Assembly (NCBI GenBank): GCA_051000755.1
Contig: JBPCNZ010000039.1
Coordinates: 1-26,248, forward strand
DNA from: JALZAH01 sp051000755
GTDB taxonomy: Bacteria > Actinomycetota > Acidimicrobiia > Acidimicrobiales > Palsa-688
Reading direction: 5' to 3'
Length of the DNA: 26,248 nucleotides
Positions 14,573-23,437 of this stretch are shown here, in pieces (position 1 is the first letter of the stretch; every line of letters starts with the position of its first letter). The notes under the pieces are model-generated. The model saw only the letters and a program-made list of their open reading frames with translations. It was not told the origin of the DNA and did no database searches. Position numbers and translations under genes: made by a program.

Positions 14573-16188
14573 TCAGGGCCGCTGGGAGAGGCCGGTGACG
14601 GCGTCTTGGACAGAGGAGAAGAGGTTGTCGGCGCCGATGTCGTCGAGGAGCCCGCTGTGCTTGAGGTCATGGTGGACCAGGTGGGAGGTTCGGGCGACGC
14701 CAAGGTGCACTCCTCGGTGGCGGAGTTCGGCGGCGAGCTGTCCGAGCGCCCTGGCGCCGGTATAGTCGATGTCGGACATGCCATCGGCGTCGAGGACCAG
14801 TGCGTGGACTGGTTGCGGAGCAACGTCGAGGGCCTGGCGTAGTCGACCTACGACATGGGTAGCGTCGCCGTACCAAAACGGGGCGTAGAGCAGGTACACG
14901 ACGACACCGGGGACCTGTTCGGTGGGCAGGCCGACATCGGGGGGGATCCAATGGACGGTCCCTGGTTCCCGGCCGAGGATGGTGTCGCGGGGTCGGGCGG
15001 CGAGCCGGGTGCGTTGCGCCAAGGCAAGAATGGCGGCGACAACGACACCCTGCTCGATGCCGACGAATGCGACGACGACCATGGGTGGTCGCAGCTAGGG
15101 CGAACTCGAAGCGGTCGAAGCGAAGCACTGTCCGCAGCTCGCCGGCCCGGAACAACTTGGTGGCCACGTAGACCAAGATGGCGCCGAGGGTGGCCTGGGG
15201 GAGATCCCGCAGTACCTCCGCAACCAAGAGGACCACCACCAGCCCGGCTGCGGCGACGAGGCCGGTGAGCTGCGATCGACCTCCTGACGCGGCGAGCACC
15301 GCTGTGCGGGGCGGACTGGCGTTCACCGGGAACGATCCGCTCAACCCAGCGAGAAGGCTTCCGGCCCCGACGGCGACGAGATCTCGGTCGAACCGGCCCG
15401 TGGGCCCGGTGTCGACCGCCGATGAGCGCTCCGTCGCCGCGGTCTGCACGACGCAGACGAACGCGATCGTGAGCGCCGGGGCGATGAGTCGGTGGACGTC
15501 GCGGAGGTGAACGGAGGGGACTCCGAGGGAGGGAAGCCCGGCATGGATCGACCCGACGAGATCGACGCCATGTCGCCCGAGGCCGAATGTGGCGACGGCG
15601 GCCGTGGACAAGATCAGCCCGATGAGCGGTCCGGGGATGCGATGGTCGATCCGTTCGGCCAAGACGATGATGGCCAGGACGGCGGCGGCGATGCCCACCG
15701 TCCAAGTATTGAGGTGGCTTCGGCCATCGAAGGTCGCCTGGAGGCGACCTACCGTTGTCGTGGCCCCGCCAGGTGTCCCGAAGACGGCGGGGATCTGGCG
15801 GACGGCGATCTCGACGGCGAGTCCTGCCAGGACGCCAGTGACGACCGGCGAAGGGAGGAAGTCGGCGATCCAACCGAGCCGCAAGAGTCCAACCATGGCC
15901 ACCACCACGCCGACCATGAGGGCCAGAAAGGTGACCAGGTGACGGTACTCGGGCGCTCCCACCGCGGCGACGGTCGCCGCCCCGGTGGCGACGATAGGGG
16001 CGACGGTCGAGTCGGCCCCGATCGACATGTGCCGGTTGAAGCCCAGGATGGCAAACATCACCGAACCGGCCAGGAACGCATACAGGCCCATGAGGGCTGG
16101 AAGGTTCGCCAGTCGGGCGGTTGCCATCTGCTCCGGTATGGCGATGGCGGCGAGGGTCATTCCGGCCTACCACCGAGCCGGAGACCAA
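14573..16188 (-). pseudogene. SulP-family anion permease with STAS domain, frameshifted
   Basis: The main frame from ATG 16160 starts MTLAAIAIPEQMATARLANLP, the SulP first-helix motif, and runs through about eleven further membrane segments to RFDRFEFALAATT near 15090. There one extra base (about 15083) breaks the frame; the next frame carries on VVVAFVGIEQGVVVAAIL and a C-terminal STAS domain (ALVLDADGMSDIDYTGARAL) to TGA at 14573. Upstream, the expected VVAG before MTLAA is found only if one G near 16165 is removed, and a TAG directly precedes the ATG, so the N-terminus is broken too. Intact relatives carry sulfate, bicarbonate or other anions. Here the gene is probably inactive, or the sequence holds errors. 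The length with both repairs is normal. Confidence 0.8.
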
Positions 16189-16346
16189 GGCGCCAGAATC
16201 GTGAGATCACCTCGGCGTGGTCATGAACTGGAACCTCCACGGCATGGTTGCGGACGCCGCATGTTTGCGGACTGCGGGGATGACGGCGAGGACTTCGCGG
16301 GCCGCAAACAGGAGTCAACGTCGTCGGGCTGTGGTCATGGTCATAG

Positions 16347-16375
16347 TTGTAATCGGACGTGGCTGCTCGTAGCTT
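16347..16375 (+). promoter_or_regulatory. Tentative promoter of the nar operon
   Basis: TTGTAA (16347-16352), 17 bases and TAGCTT (16370-16375) keep the essential TA...T of a -10. A TTGACA at 16382-16387 is an alternative -35 but has no good -10. The site overlaps a CATGGTCATAGTTGTAATC element also seen elsewhere in the window. Confidence 0.25.
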
Positions 16376-16452
16376 GCATAGTTGACAGTGCCCCGGCCCT
16401 CGGCGCAGTCGGCAGCGTCCGCTCCCGGGCGGTGATCACGAGCGCAGAAGGG

Positions 16453-16494
16453 AGGCGTCCCGCCGCGTCAGCGGGGGACGGACAGACGCCTGTC
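16453..16494 (+). promoter_or_regulatory. Foldable leader upstream of narG with alternative hairpins
   Basis: Three stems compete. AGGCGTC (16453-16459) pairs with GACGCCT (16485-16491). GTCCC-CCGC (16457-16466) pairs with GCGGGGGAC (16471-16479) with one bulge. GACAG (16481-16485) pairs with CTGTC (16490-16494). Mutually exclusive stems 65-100 bases before the start codon are typical of leader control, but no known riboswitch class was recognised. Confidence 0.35.
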
Positions 16495-16558
16495 GCTTCA
16501 GCCCGAAGTTTTCCAGGTTCGAAAGACCGGCATCGCAAGTTGGCGAGAAGGAGCTGAT

Positions 16559-19500
16559 GTGACCAGACGGCGAGGCTCGGATCACCCCGGCGGCCCGACG
16601 GATTGGGAGGGGTGGGAGCCGTTGCTCCGGGCCCGTCAGTATTTCGGGCGGCCAGAGGTGTCGGATGACCTGCGGACCATCCACAAGATGGGCGGCCAGG
16701 AGTGGGATGCGTTCTACCGGGACCGCTGGGCGCACGACAAGGTGGTCCGTTCCACCCATGGGGTGAACTGCACCGGGTCGTGTTCGTGGAAGATCTACGT
16801 CAAGGACGGGATCATCACCTGGGAGACCCAGCAGACCGACTATCCCTCCGTCGGCCCCGACTCCCCCGAGTACGAGCCGCGGGGCTGTCCGAGGGGGGCG
16901 TCGTTCTCGTGGTACACGTACTCGCCGACCCGGCTGCGCTACCCCTACGTCCGCGGTGTCCTGCTCGAATTGTGGCGAGCCGCTCTGGCCGAGCACGGTG
17001 ACCCGGTCGACGCCTGGGCTTCCATCGTGGCCGATCCGGCCAAGACGGCCCGTTACAAGTCGATTCGGGGCAAAGGCGGGTTCGTCCGAGCCCCCTGGCC
17101 GGAGGTGGCAGAGCTGGTGGCCGCGGCCCATGTGCACACCATCAAAACCTGGGGGCCCGACCGGGTGGCCGGGTTCTCGCCGATCCCGGCCATGTCCATG
17201 CTGTCCTACGCGGCCGGAACCCGGTTCTTGTCGCTGATCGGCGGGACGATCATGTCGTTTTACGACTGGTACGCGGACCTGCCCATCGCATCGCCGCAGG
17301 TGTTCGGCGACCAGACCGATGTGCCCGAGTCGGGGGACTGGTGGAACGCGTCGTATTTGATCATCTGGGGCACGAACCTGCCGGTGACCCGCACCCCCGA
17401 CGCCCATTTCATGGTCGAGGCCCGCTACCGGGGTCAGAAGGTGGTGGTCGTCTCCCCCGATTACGGCGACCACGTCAAGTTCGCCGACGACTGGCTGCCC
17501 GCCACGCCAGGAACTGACGGGGCCCTGGCCATGGCCATGGGTCATGTCGTTCTCACCGAGTTCTTCAGAGACCGCCACGTCCCCTATTTCGACGAGTACA
17601 CCAAGACCTACACCGACCTGCCGTTCCTTGTCACCCTGCTCGAACGCGGCGACGGGTTCGTGGCCGACAAGTTTCTGACTGCCGCCGATCTTGGCGGTGC
17701 CCACGCGGAGAACGGTACGTCGAACGGCCCGAACGCCGAGACCGAGAACGCGGCGTGGAAGCCGGTGGTCCTCGACGCAGCCACCGGCGGCCCAGCGGTC
17801 CCGGGCGGGTCGGTCGGGTTCCGGTGGGGCGACGCTGGCGCCGGCCGGTGGAACCTGGAGCTCGGCGACATCGACCCGGTCCTGAGTCTCTTCGAGCGGG
17901 CGGAGGAGATGGTGGCCGTGGACCTGGCCCGTTTCGATGTCGGCGACACCGAGGGCGGCTCGGTCATCCGCCGCGGCGTACCGGCGGTGCGAGTCGCCGG
18001 GCGGCTGGTGACCACGGTGTTCGACCTGGTCATGGCCAACTACGGCGTCGCCCGGCCCGGGCTGCCCGGCGACTGGCCAACCGGCTACGACGACGCCAGC
18101 GGGCCGTACACGCCGGCGTGGCAGGAAGCGATCACACGTGTGCCGGCGGCCGCCGCGGCCCGGGTGGCGAGGGAGTTCGCCCGCAACGCCGAGGTGTCCC
18201 GCGGCCGGTCGATGATCGCCATGGGGGCGGGGACCAACCACTGGTTTCATTCCGACCAGATCTACAGGACGTTTCTTTCCCTGACCATGCTGTGCGGCTG
18301 TGAGGGGGTCAATGGGGGCGGCTGGGCCCACTATGTCGGCCAGGAGAAGGTTCGGCCGCTGACCGGCTGGTTCTCGGTGGCGTTCGCCACGGACTGGGTG
18401 CGCCCCACCCGCCACACCCCGGGCACACCGTTTTGGTATCTGGCCACCGACCAGTGGCGGTATGAGGCGTTCGGTGCCGCCGAGCTGGCGTCGCCGCTGG
18501 GGACGGGCCGCTTCGCCGACCAGTCGGCGGTCGACTGTCACGCTCAGGCGGTTCGGATGGGCTGGTTGCCCAGCCATCCGGCATTCGACGCCAACCCGTT
18601 GGATCTGGTCGACGAGGCCACCGACGCCGGTGTCGGAGTAGCCGAGCACGTCGTGTCCCGGCTCAAGGACGGAAGTTTGCGGTTCGCGGCGGAGGACCCC
18701 GACAACCCGGTCAACTTTCCCCGGGTGCTCACGGTGTGGCGGGCCAACGTGCTCGGCAGCTCGGGGAAGGGTCACGAATACTTCCTCGGGCACCTTCTCG
18801 GTGCGGAGGACGGGGTCCGCGCCGCCGAGACCCCGCCCGAGCACCGGCCCTCGGAGGTGGTGTGGCGCGACGAGGCGCCCAAGGGCAAGCTCGACCTGCT
18901 CGTCACCTTGGATTTTCGGATGACCAGCAATTGCATCTATTCCGACGTGGTGCTCCCCGCGGCGACCTGGTACGAGAAGCACGACCTGTCCACCACCGAC
19001 ATGCACCCCTTCGTGCATTCGTTCAACCCGGCCATCCCCCCGCCGTGGGAGACCCGCACCGACTGGGAGATCTTCAAGACCATCGCCGCCCGCTTCTCCG
19101 AGTTGGCGGCCACGCACCTCGGGATCCGCCACGACGTCATCGCCGCTCCTCTGGGCCATGACACCCCCGGCGAGATCGGCCAGCCCGGCGGCCGGGCCGC
19201 CGACTGGAGAGCCGGGGACTGTGAGCCGGTCCCCGGAAAGACCATGCCCAACCTGGTGGTGGTCGAACGTGACTACCTGGCGGTCTTCGACAAGCTGACC
19301 GCCATCGGGCCCCTGTTGGAGGAGCTAGGGGCCACCACCAAGGGCACCACCTTCCGTCCCGGGCCCGAGATCGACTACCTCAAACGCCAAAATGGGGTCG
19401 CCCGGGCCGGGGCGGCGGCCGGGCGGCCATCGATCGAACGGGCCGACCAGGCGTGTGAGGCCATCCTGGCCCTGTCGGGCACCACCAACGGACGCCTCGC

Positions 19501-20297
19501 CGTCGACGGCTTCAGAGACCTCGAGGCCCGCACTGGGGTTCGCCTGGCCGACCTGGCCGAAGAGCGGGCCGGGGACCGGATCACCTTCTACGACACCCAA
19601 CTTCAGCCCCGGGCGGTGATCACCTCCCCCGAATGGTCGGGGACCGAGGCCGGCGGTCGGCGCTACGCGCCGTTCACCATCAACGTGGAGCGCAAGAAGC
19701 CGTGGCACACCCTGACGGGTCGCCAACACTTCTTCTTGGACCACGACTGGATGGCCGAGCTCGGCGAAGGGCTTCCCACGTTCCGGCCGCCGATCGCCAT
19801 GTTCCGCCACTTCCCCGACCAAGGCGCCGACCACCCGGGTGCCCCGGAGGTGCGGGTCCGGTACCTGACGCCGCACTCGAAGTGGTCGATCCACTCCGAG
19901 TATCAGGAGAACCTGCACATGCTCACCCTGTTTAGGGGAGGGCCGGTGATCTGGATGAGCGACCTCGACGCGGTCAAGATCGGGGTAGCCGACAAGGATC
20001 GAGGCGTACAACCGCAACGGGATCGTGTCGGCCCGGGCGGTGGTCACCCACAAGATGCCGGAAGGGACGGTGTACATGTACCACGCCAAGGACCGCCATC
20101 TCGACACGCCGGTCACCGAGATGACCGGCCGCCACGGCGGCACCGACAACTCCCTCACCAGGCTGCTCATGAAACCGACGCATCTGATCGGCGGGTACGC
20201 TCAGCTGTCGTACGGGTTCAACTATTACGGCCCGACCGGATCGCAGCGTGACGAGGTCGCGGTCATCCGCCGCCGCGACCAGGACGTGAGGTTCTGA
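16559..20297 (+). CDS. narG: Respiratory nitrate reductase alpha subunit, frameshifted near its C-terminus
   Basis: This is the molybdenum bis-MGD catalytic subunit reducing nitrate to nitrite on the inner membrane face. The start is GTG 16559 with AAGGAG five bases upstream. The FS0 cluster ligands His67, Cys71, Cys75 and Cys110 have the same spacing as in E. coli NarG (49, 53, 57, 92), and the Mo-ligand Asp is Asp240 in YDWYADLP. The frame is continuous for 1,150 residues to KIGVADKD. At about 19997-20001 bases are missing, and the remaining end (EAYNRNGIVSARAVVTHKMPEG to the TGA at 20295) is in another frame. The family has DxDWIEAYN here, so a five-base loss between two GAT repeats is the simplest explanation. 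Repaired, the protein has about 1,247 residues, normal for NarG. As given, translation would run into an unrelated tail, so activity depends on whether the lesion is real. Confidence 0.93.
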
Positions 20298-21952
20298 TGC
20301 GCCCCATGGCCCAGGTGATGATGGTCATGAGCCTCGACAAGTGCATCGGCTGTCACACCTGCTCGGTCACCTGCAAGCAGACCTGGACCAACCGCCCCGG
20401 CACCGAGTACGTGTGGTTCAACAACGTCGAGACCAAACCCGGCATCGGCTACCCCAAACGCTACGAGGACCAGGACAACTGGGCCGGCGGGTGGGCGCTG
20501 GACCGCAAAGGCCGGCTCAAGCTCAAAGCCGGCGGCCGGCTCAAGAAGCTGCTGACCATCTTCTACAACCCCGACCTTCCCTCCATCGACGACTACTACG
20601 ACCCGTGGACCTACAACTACTCCACCCTGATCGACGCCCCGGTCAGCAACGACGGCCCCGTCGCCCGACCCCGCTCGCAGCTGACCGGGCGGGACACCAA
20701 ACTGACCTGGGGCAGCAACTGGGACGACGCCCTGGCCGGCTCGACCGCCACCGCGGCAGGCGACCCCGACCTTGCCGGACTCGGCGAACAGGTCAAATTC
20801 ACCTACGAGCAGACCTTCATGTTCTACCTGCCCCGCATCTGCGAACACTGCCTCAACCCGTCCTGCGTAGCCTCCTGTCCGTCGGGGGCCATGTACAAAC
20901 GGGAAGAGGACGGCATCGTGCTCGTCGACCAGGACACCTGCCGCGGCTGGCGGTTCTGCGTGTCCGGGTGCCCGTACAAGAAGGTGTACTTCAACCACAA
21001 GACCGGCAAGGCCGAGAAGTGCACCCTGTGCTACCCGCGGATCGAAGCGGGCCAGCCCACCATCTGCTCGGAGACCTGCGTCGGCCGCATCCGATATCTC
21101 GGCCTGGTCCTCTACGACGCCGACGCCGTCCTCGCCGCGGCGGCCACCCCCGACCCCAAAGACCTCCTCGCCGCCCAGCGAGCCTGTTTCTTGGACCCCG
21201 ACGACCCTGAGGTCGCCGACGCGGCCCGGGCCGCGGGGATCGCCGAGGACTGGATCGACGCGGCGCGACGCTCACCGGTATGGGCGCTGATCAACCGCTA
21301 CCAGATCGCCCTGCCCCTCCATCCCGAGTACCGGACCATGCCCATGGTCTGGTACATCCCACCGCTGTCACCGGTCGCCGATGTGGTCGGCGCCGCCGGT
21401 TACGACCCCGACCTCCCCGACTCGGTGTTCGCCACCATCGACGCCCTCCGAGTCCCGATCGACTACCTGGCCAACCTGTTCACCGCCGGCGACGCCACCG
21501 TCATCCGCGACGTTCTCCGCAAGCTCGGGGCGCTGCGGTCCTACATGCGCACCAAAGAACTGTTCGGGCAACCCGACGACACCCTGGCCGCATCGGTCGG
21601 CATGACCAACACCGACCTCGACGACCTGTACCGGCTGCTCGCCATCGCGAAATACGAGGAGCGCTACGTCATCCCACTGGCCCACGCCGAGAACGCCGGC
21701 CGCCTCGCCGCCCAACACGCCACCAGCGTCGACGGCTGCAGCCTCGACGGCCCCGACGGGCCCGGCATGGGCGGCGACGGCCCCCCTAAGGGGGCCGCCG
21801 AGCAGTTCCATCTCCTGCGCCGCAAAACCGAAACCCAACCCGAGCCCGTCGCCGTCGCCGACCCCAGAAGCCGGCGACGAGGTCGGGCCAATCTGTTGGA
21901 ATGGGACGGGCGGACCGTCACCCCCGACCTGTTCCCCCCTGCCGAGCCGTGA
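20297..21952 (+). CDS. narH: Respiratory nitrate reductase beta subunit
   Basis: 551 residues; the ATG overlaps the narG stop (TGATG). It carries electrons from NarI to NarG through four iron-sulfur clusters. Cys16, Cys19, Cys22 and Cys26 (KCIGCHTC, VTCKQ) match E. coli NarH exactly in number. Further groups are CEHCLNPSCVASCP, then CRGWRFCVSGCP, where Trp in place of the second Cys gives the [3Fe-4S] cluster, and CTLCYPRIEAG with CSETCVGR. NarH-typical segments such as VWFNNVETKPG, YNYSTLIDAP and RSYMRTKELFG are present. The C-terminus is about 35 residues longer than in E. coli and rich in Gly, Asp and Pro. The frame is intact. Confidence 0.95.
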   Translation: MRPMAQVMMVMSLDKCIGCHTCSVTCKQTWTNRPGTEYVWFNNVETKPGIGYPKRYEDQDNWAGGWALDRKGRLKLKAGGRLKKLLTIFYNPDLPSIDDYYDPWTYNYSTLIDAPVSNDGPVARPRSQLTGRDTKLTWGSNWDDALAGSTATAAGDPDLAGLGEQVKFTYEQTFMFYLPRICEHCLNPSCVASCPSGAMYKREEDGIVLVDQDTCRGWRFCVSGCPYKKVYFNHKTGKAEKCTLCYPRIEAGQPTICSETCVGRIRYLGLVLYDADAVLAAAATPDPKDLLAAQRACFLDPDDPEVADAARAAGIAEDWIDAARRSPVWALINRYQIALPLHPEYRTMPMVWYIPPLSPVADVVGAAGYDPDLPDSVFATIDALRVPIDYLANLFTAGDATVIRDVLRKLGALRSYMRTKELFGQPDDTLAASVGMTNTDLDDLYRLLAIAKYEERYVIPLAHAENAGRLAAQHATSVDGCSLDGPDGPGMGGDGPPKGAAEQFHLLRRKTETQPEPVAVADPRSRRRGRANLLEWDGRTVTPDLFPPAEP

Positions 21953-22614
21953 CCCGCCGCGCCAACGCCAGCAAGGAACGGGCCGTGGTCTTCAAGGTCG
22001 CCTCCGCTCTCCTCGGATACCCCGATACCGCCGCTCTCCTTGGCCGGCCGCAATTGGCCTCCGCCGTCGGCCACCTTCGCGACAGCCCCACACGCGGCCA
22101 CCTCCGTTGCTTCCTCGACTGGGCCGATCGCATCGAGCCCACCGCGGCCGCCGCCCACTACGTCGAGACCTTCGATCTGCGCCGCCGCTGCTGCCTGTAC
22201 CTCACGTACTACACGCATGGCGACACCCGGAAACGGGGTATGGCCCTCCTCGCCCTCAAGGACCGCTACCGGCGCGCCGGGCTCAACTTGGAGAGCGCCG
22301 ACCTACCCGACTACCTGCCCATCATGTTGGAATTCGCGGCCATCGCCCCCGACGACGGTGACGCCGCCTTGGTCGGCCACCGCCCCGGCCTCGATTTGCT
22401 CCGCATCGCCCTAGGCGACGCGGACAGCCCCTACGTCGCGGTCATCGACGCCGTGACCGCGGTCCTGCCCAGCCCGACGCGTACCGACCTCGAACATGTT
22501 CGCCAACTGATCAGACACGGGCCGCCGCACGAAGATGTCGGACTCGAACCGTTCGCGCCCCCCGAATTCCTCACCGGCGAGGAAGTTCCCGTCACCTTAG
22601 GAAGACGGAGATGA
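21949..22614 (+). CDS. narJ: Nitrate reductase assembly chaperone
   Basis: 221 residues from GTG 21949, which overlaps the narH stop (GTGA). NarJ is a cytoplasmic helical chaperone that holds NarGH until the Mo cofactor is inserted and the complex joins NarI. Family marks are FKVASALLGYPD near the N-terminus, HYVETFDLRRRCCLYLTYYTHGDTRKRG in the middle (written here as one conserved zone at about residues 66-95), and LPDYLPIMLEFAA. The end FLTGEEVPVTLGRRR is ordinary. The four-base overlap on both sides shows tight translational coupling. Confidence 0.92.
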   Translation: MTRRANASKERAVVFKVASALLGYPDTAALLGRPQLASAVGHLRDSPTRGHLRCFLDWADRIEPTAAAAHYVETFDLRRRCCLYLTYYTHGDTRKRGMALLALKDRYRRAGLNLESADLPDYLPIMLEFAAIAPDDGDAALVGHRPGLDLLRIALGDADSPYVAVIDAVTAVLPSPTRTDLEHVRQLIRHGPPHEDVGLEPFAPPEFLTGEEVPVTLGRRR

Positions 22615-23357
22615 GCGCCCTCGACGTGTTCTTCTACGCGGTCCTCCCATACCTGGCCCTTGCCATCTTCGTCATCGGGCACATCTGGCGGTGGCGGACC
22701 GACCAGTTCGGATGGACGAGCCGCTCCAGCCAACTCTACGAAAACATCCTCCTCAAATACGGGAGCCCCCTGTTCCATTACGGCACCCTCGCCGCCATCG
22801 GCGGCCACATCCTGGGCATCCTCATCCCTAAGGCCTGGGTGACCGACGTCGGGATCCCTGAACGCGTCTACCACCTCGTTGCCGCCTACGCCGGCACGCT
22901 CGCCGGTCTCGCCGTCGTCGCCGGCCTGGCCATCTTGATCTGGCGGCGCGCCACCAACCCTCGGGTGCGAAAGGTCACGACCCGCACCGACATCGTCATC
23001 TACACGGTCATGACCGTCGTCATCGTCATCGGCCTGGGCGAGACCATCGTCTATTCTCTCTTCGGCTACGACGCCAACTTCGACTACCGCAACAGCGTGT
23101 CGGTGTGGTTCCGCCAACTCTTCGCCTTCGATCCCCGCCCGGCGCTCATGGTCCACGTCCCGGCCATCTACCAGATCCACGTCACCGCCTCCTGGTTCTT
23201 CCTGGCCCTGTTCCCCTTCAGCCGCCTCGTGCACGCCTGGAGCGCCCCCATCTGGTACCTGTGGCGCCCCTACATCGTCTACCGCCGACGCGCCGCTCTC
23301 CCCCCACGAGAACCCGGCACCACCCGCCGCTGGCAGCGCACCGGACCCCGCCGCTGA
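22611..23357 (+). CDS. narI: Respiratory nitrate reductase gamma subunit (cytochrome b)
   Basis: 248 residues; ATG 22611 overlaps the narJ stop (ATGA). This integral membrane subunit oxidises menaquinol or ubiquinol and passes electrons to NarH. Five membrane helices are visible (about residues 5-25, 52-72, 88-110, 127-150 and 183-205). The heme ligands His56 and His66 have the same numbers as in E. coli NarI, and His190 and His208 stand for its His187 and His205, so both b hemes should be bound. The C-terminal tail after the last helix is longer and basic. It is followed by an 80-base gap with a small GCAGG-ggca-CCTGC hairpin (23363-23376). Confidence 0.95.
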   Translation: MSALDVFFYAVLPYLALAIFVIGHIWRWRTDQFGWTSRSSQLYENILLKYGSPLFHYGTLAAIGGHILGILIPKAWVTDVGIPERVYHLVAAYAGTLAGLAVVAGLAILIWRRATNPRVRKVTTRTDIVIYTVMTVVIVIGLGETIVYSLFGYDANFDYRNSVSVWFRQLFAFDPRPALMVHVPAIYQIHVTASWFFLALFPFSRLVHAWSAPIWYLWRPYIVYRRRAALPPREPGTTRRWQRTGPRR

Positions 23358-23437
23358 ACCCCGCAGGGGCACCTGCCAGCCGACCGAACGGGCCGTGCTC
23401 ACATTTCCGCCCGCGAGACTGGGAAAGGTACTCACCC

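Noticed and set aside
15492..16226. Plus-strand ORF of 244 codons opposite SulP
   Set aside because: Its Asp/Gly/Arg-rich product has no domain and lies antisense to the SulP transmembrane region.
16436..19159. 907-residue minus-strand ORF opposite narG
   Set aside because: It lies antisense to an unmistakable narG and shows only the Arg/Gly/Pro composition typical of GC-rich shadow frames.
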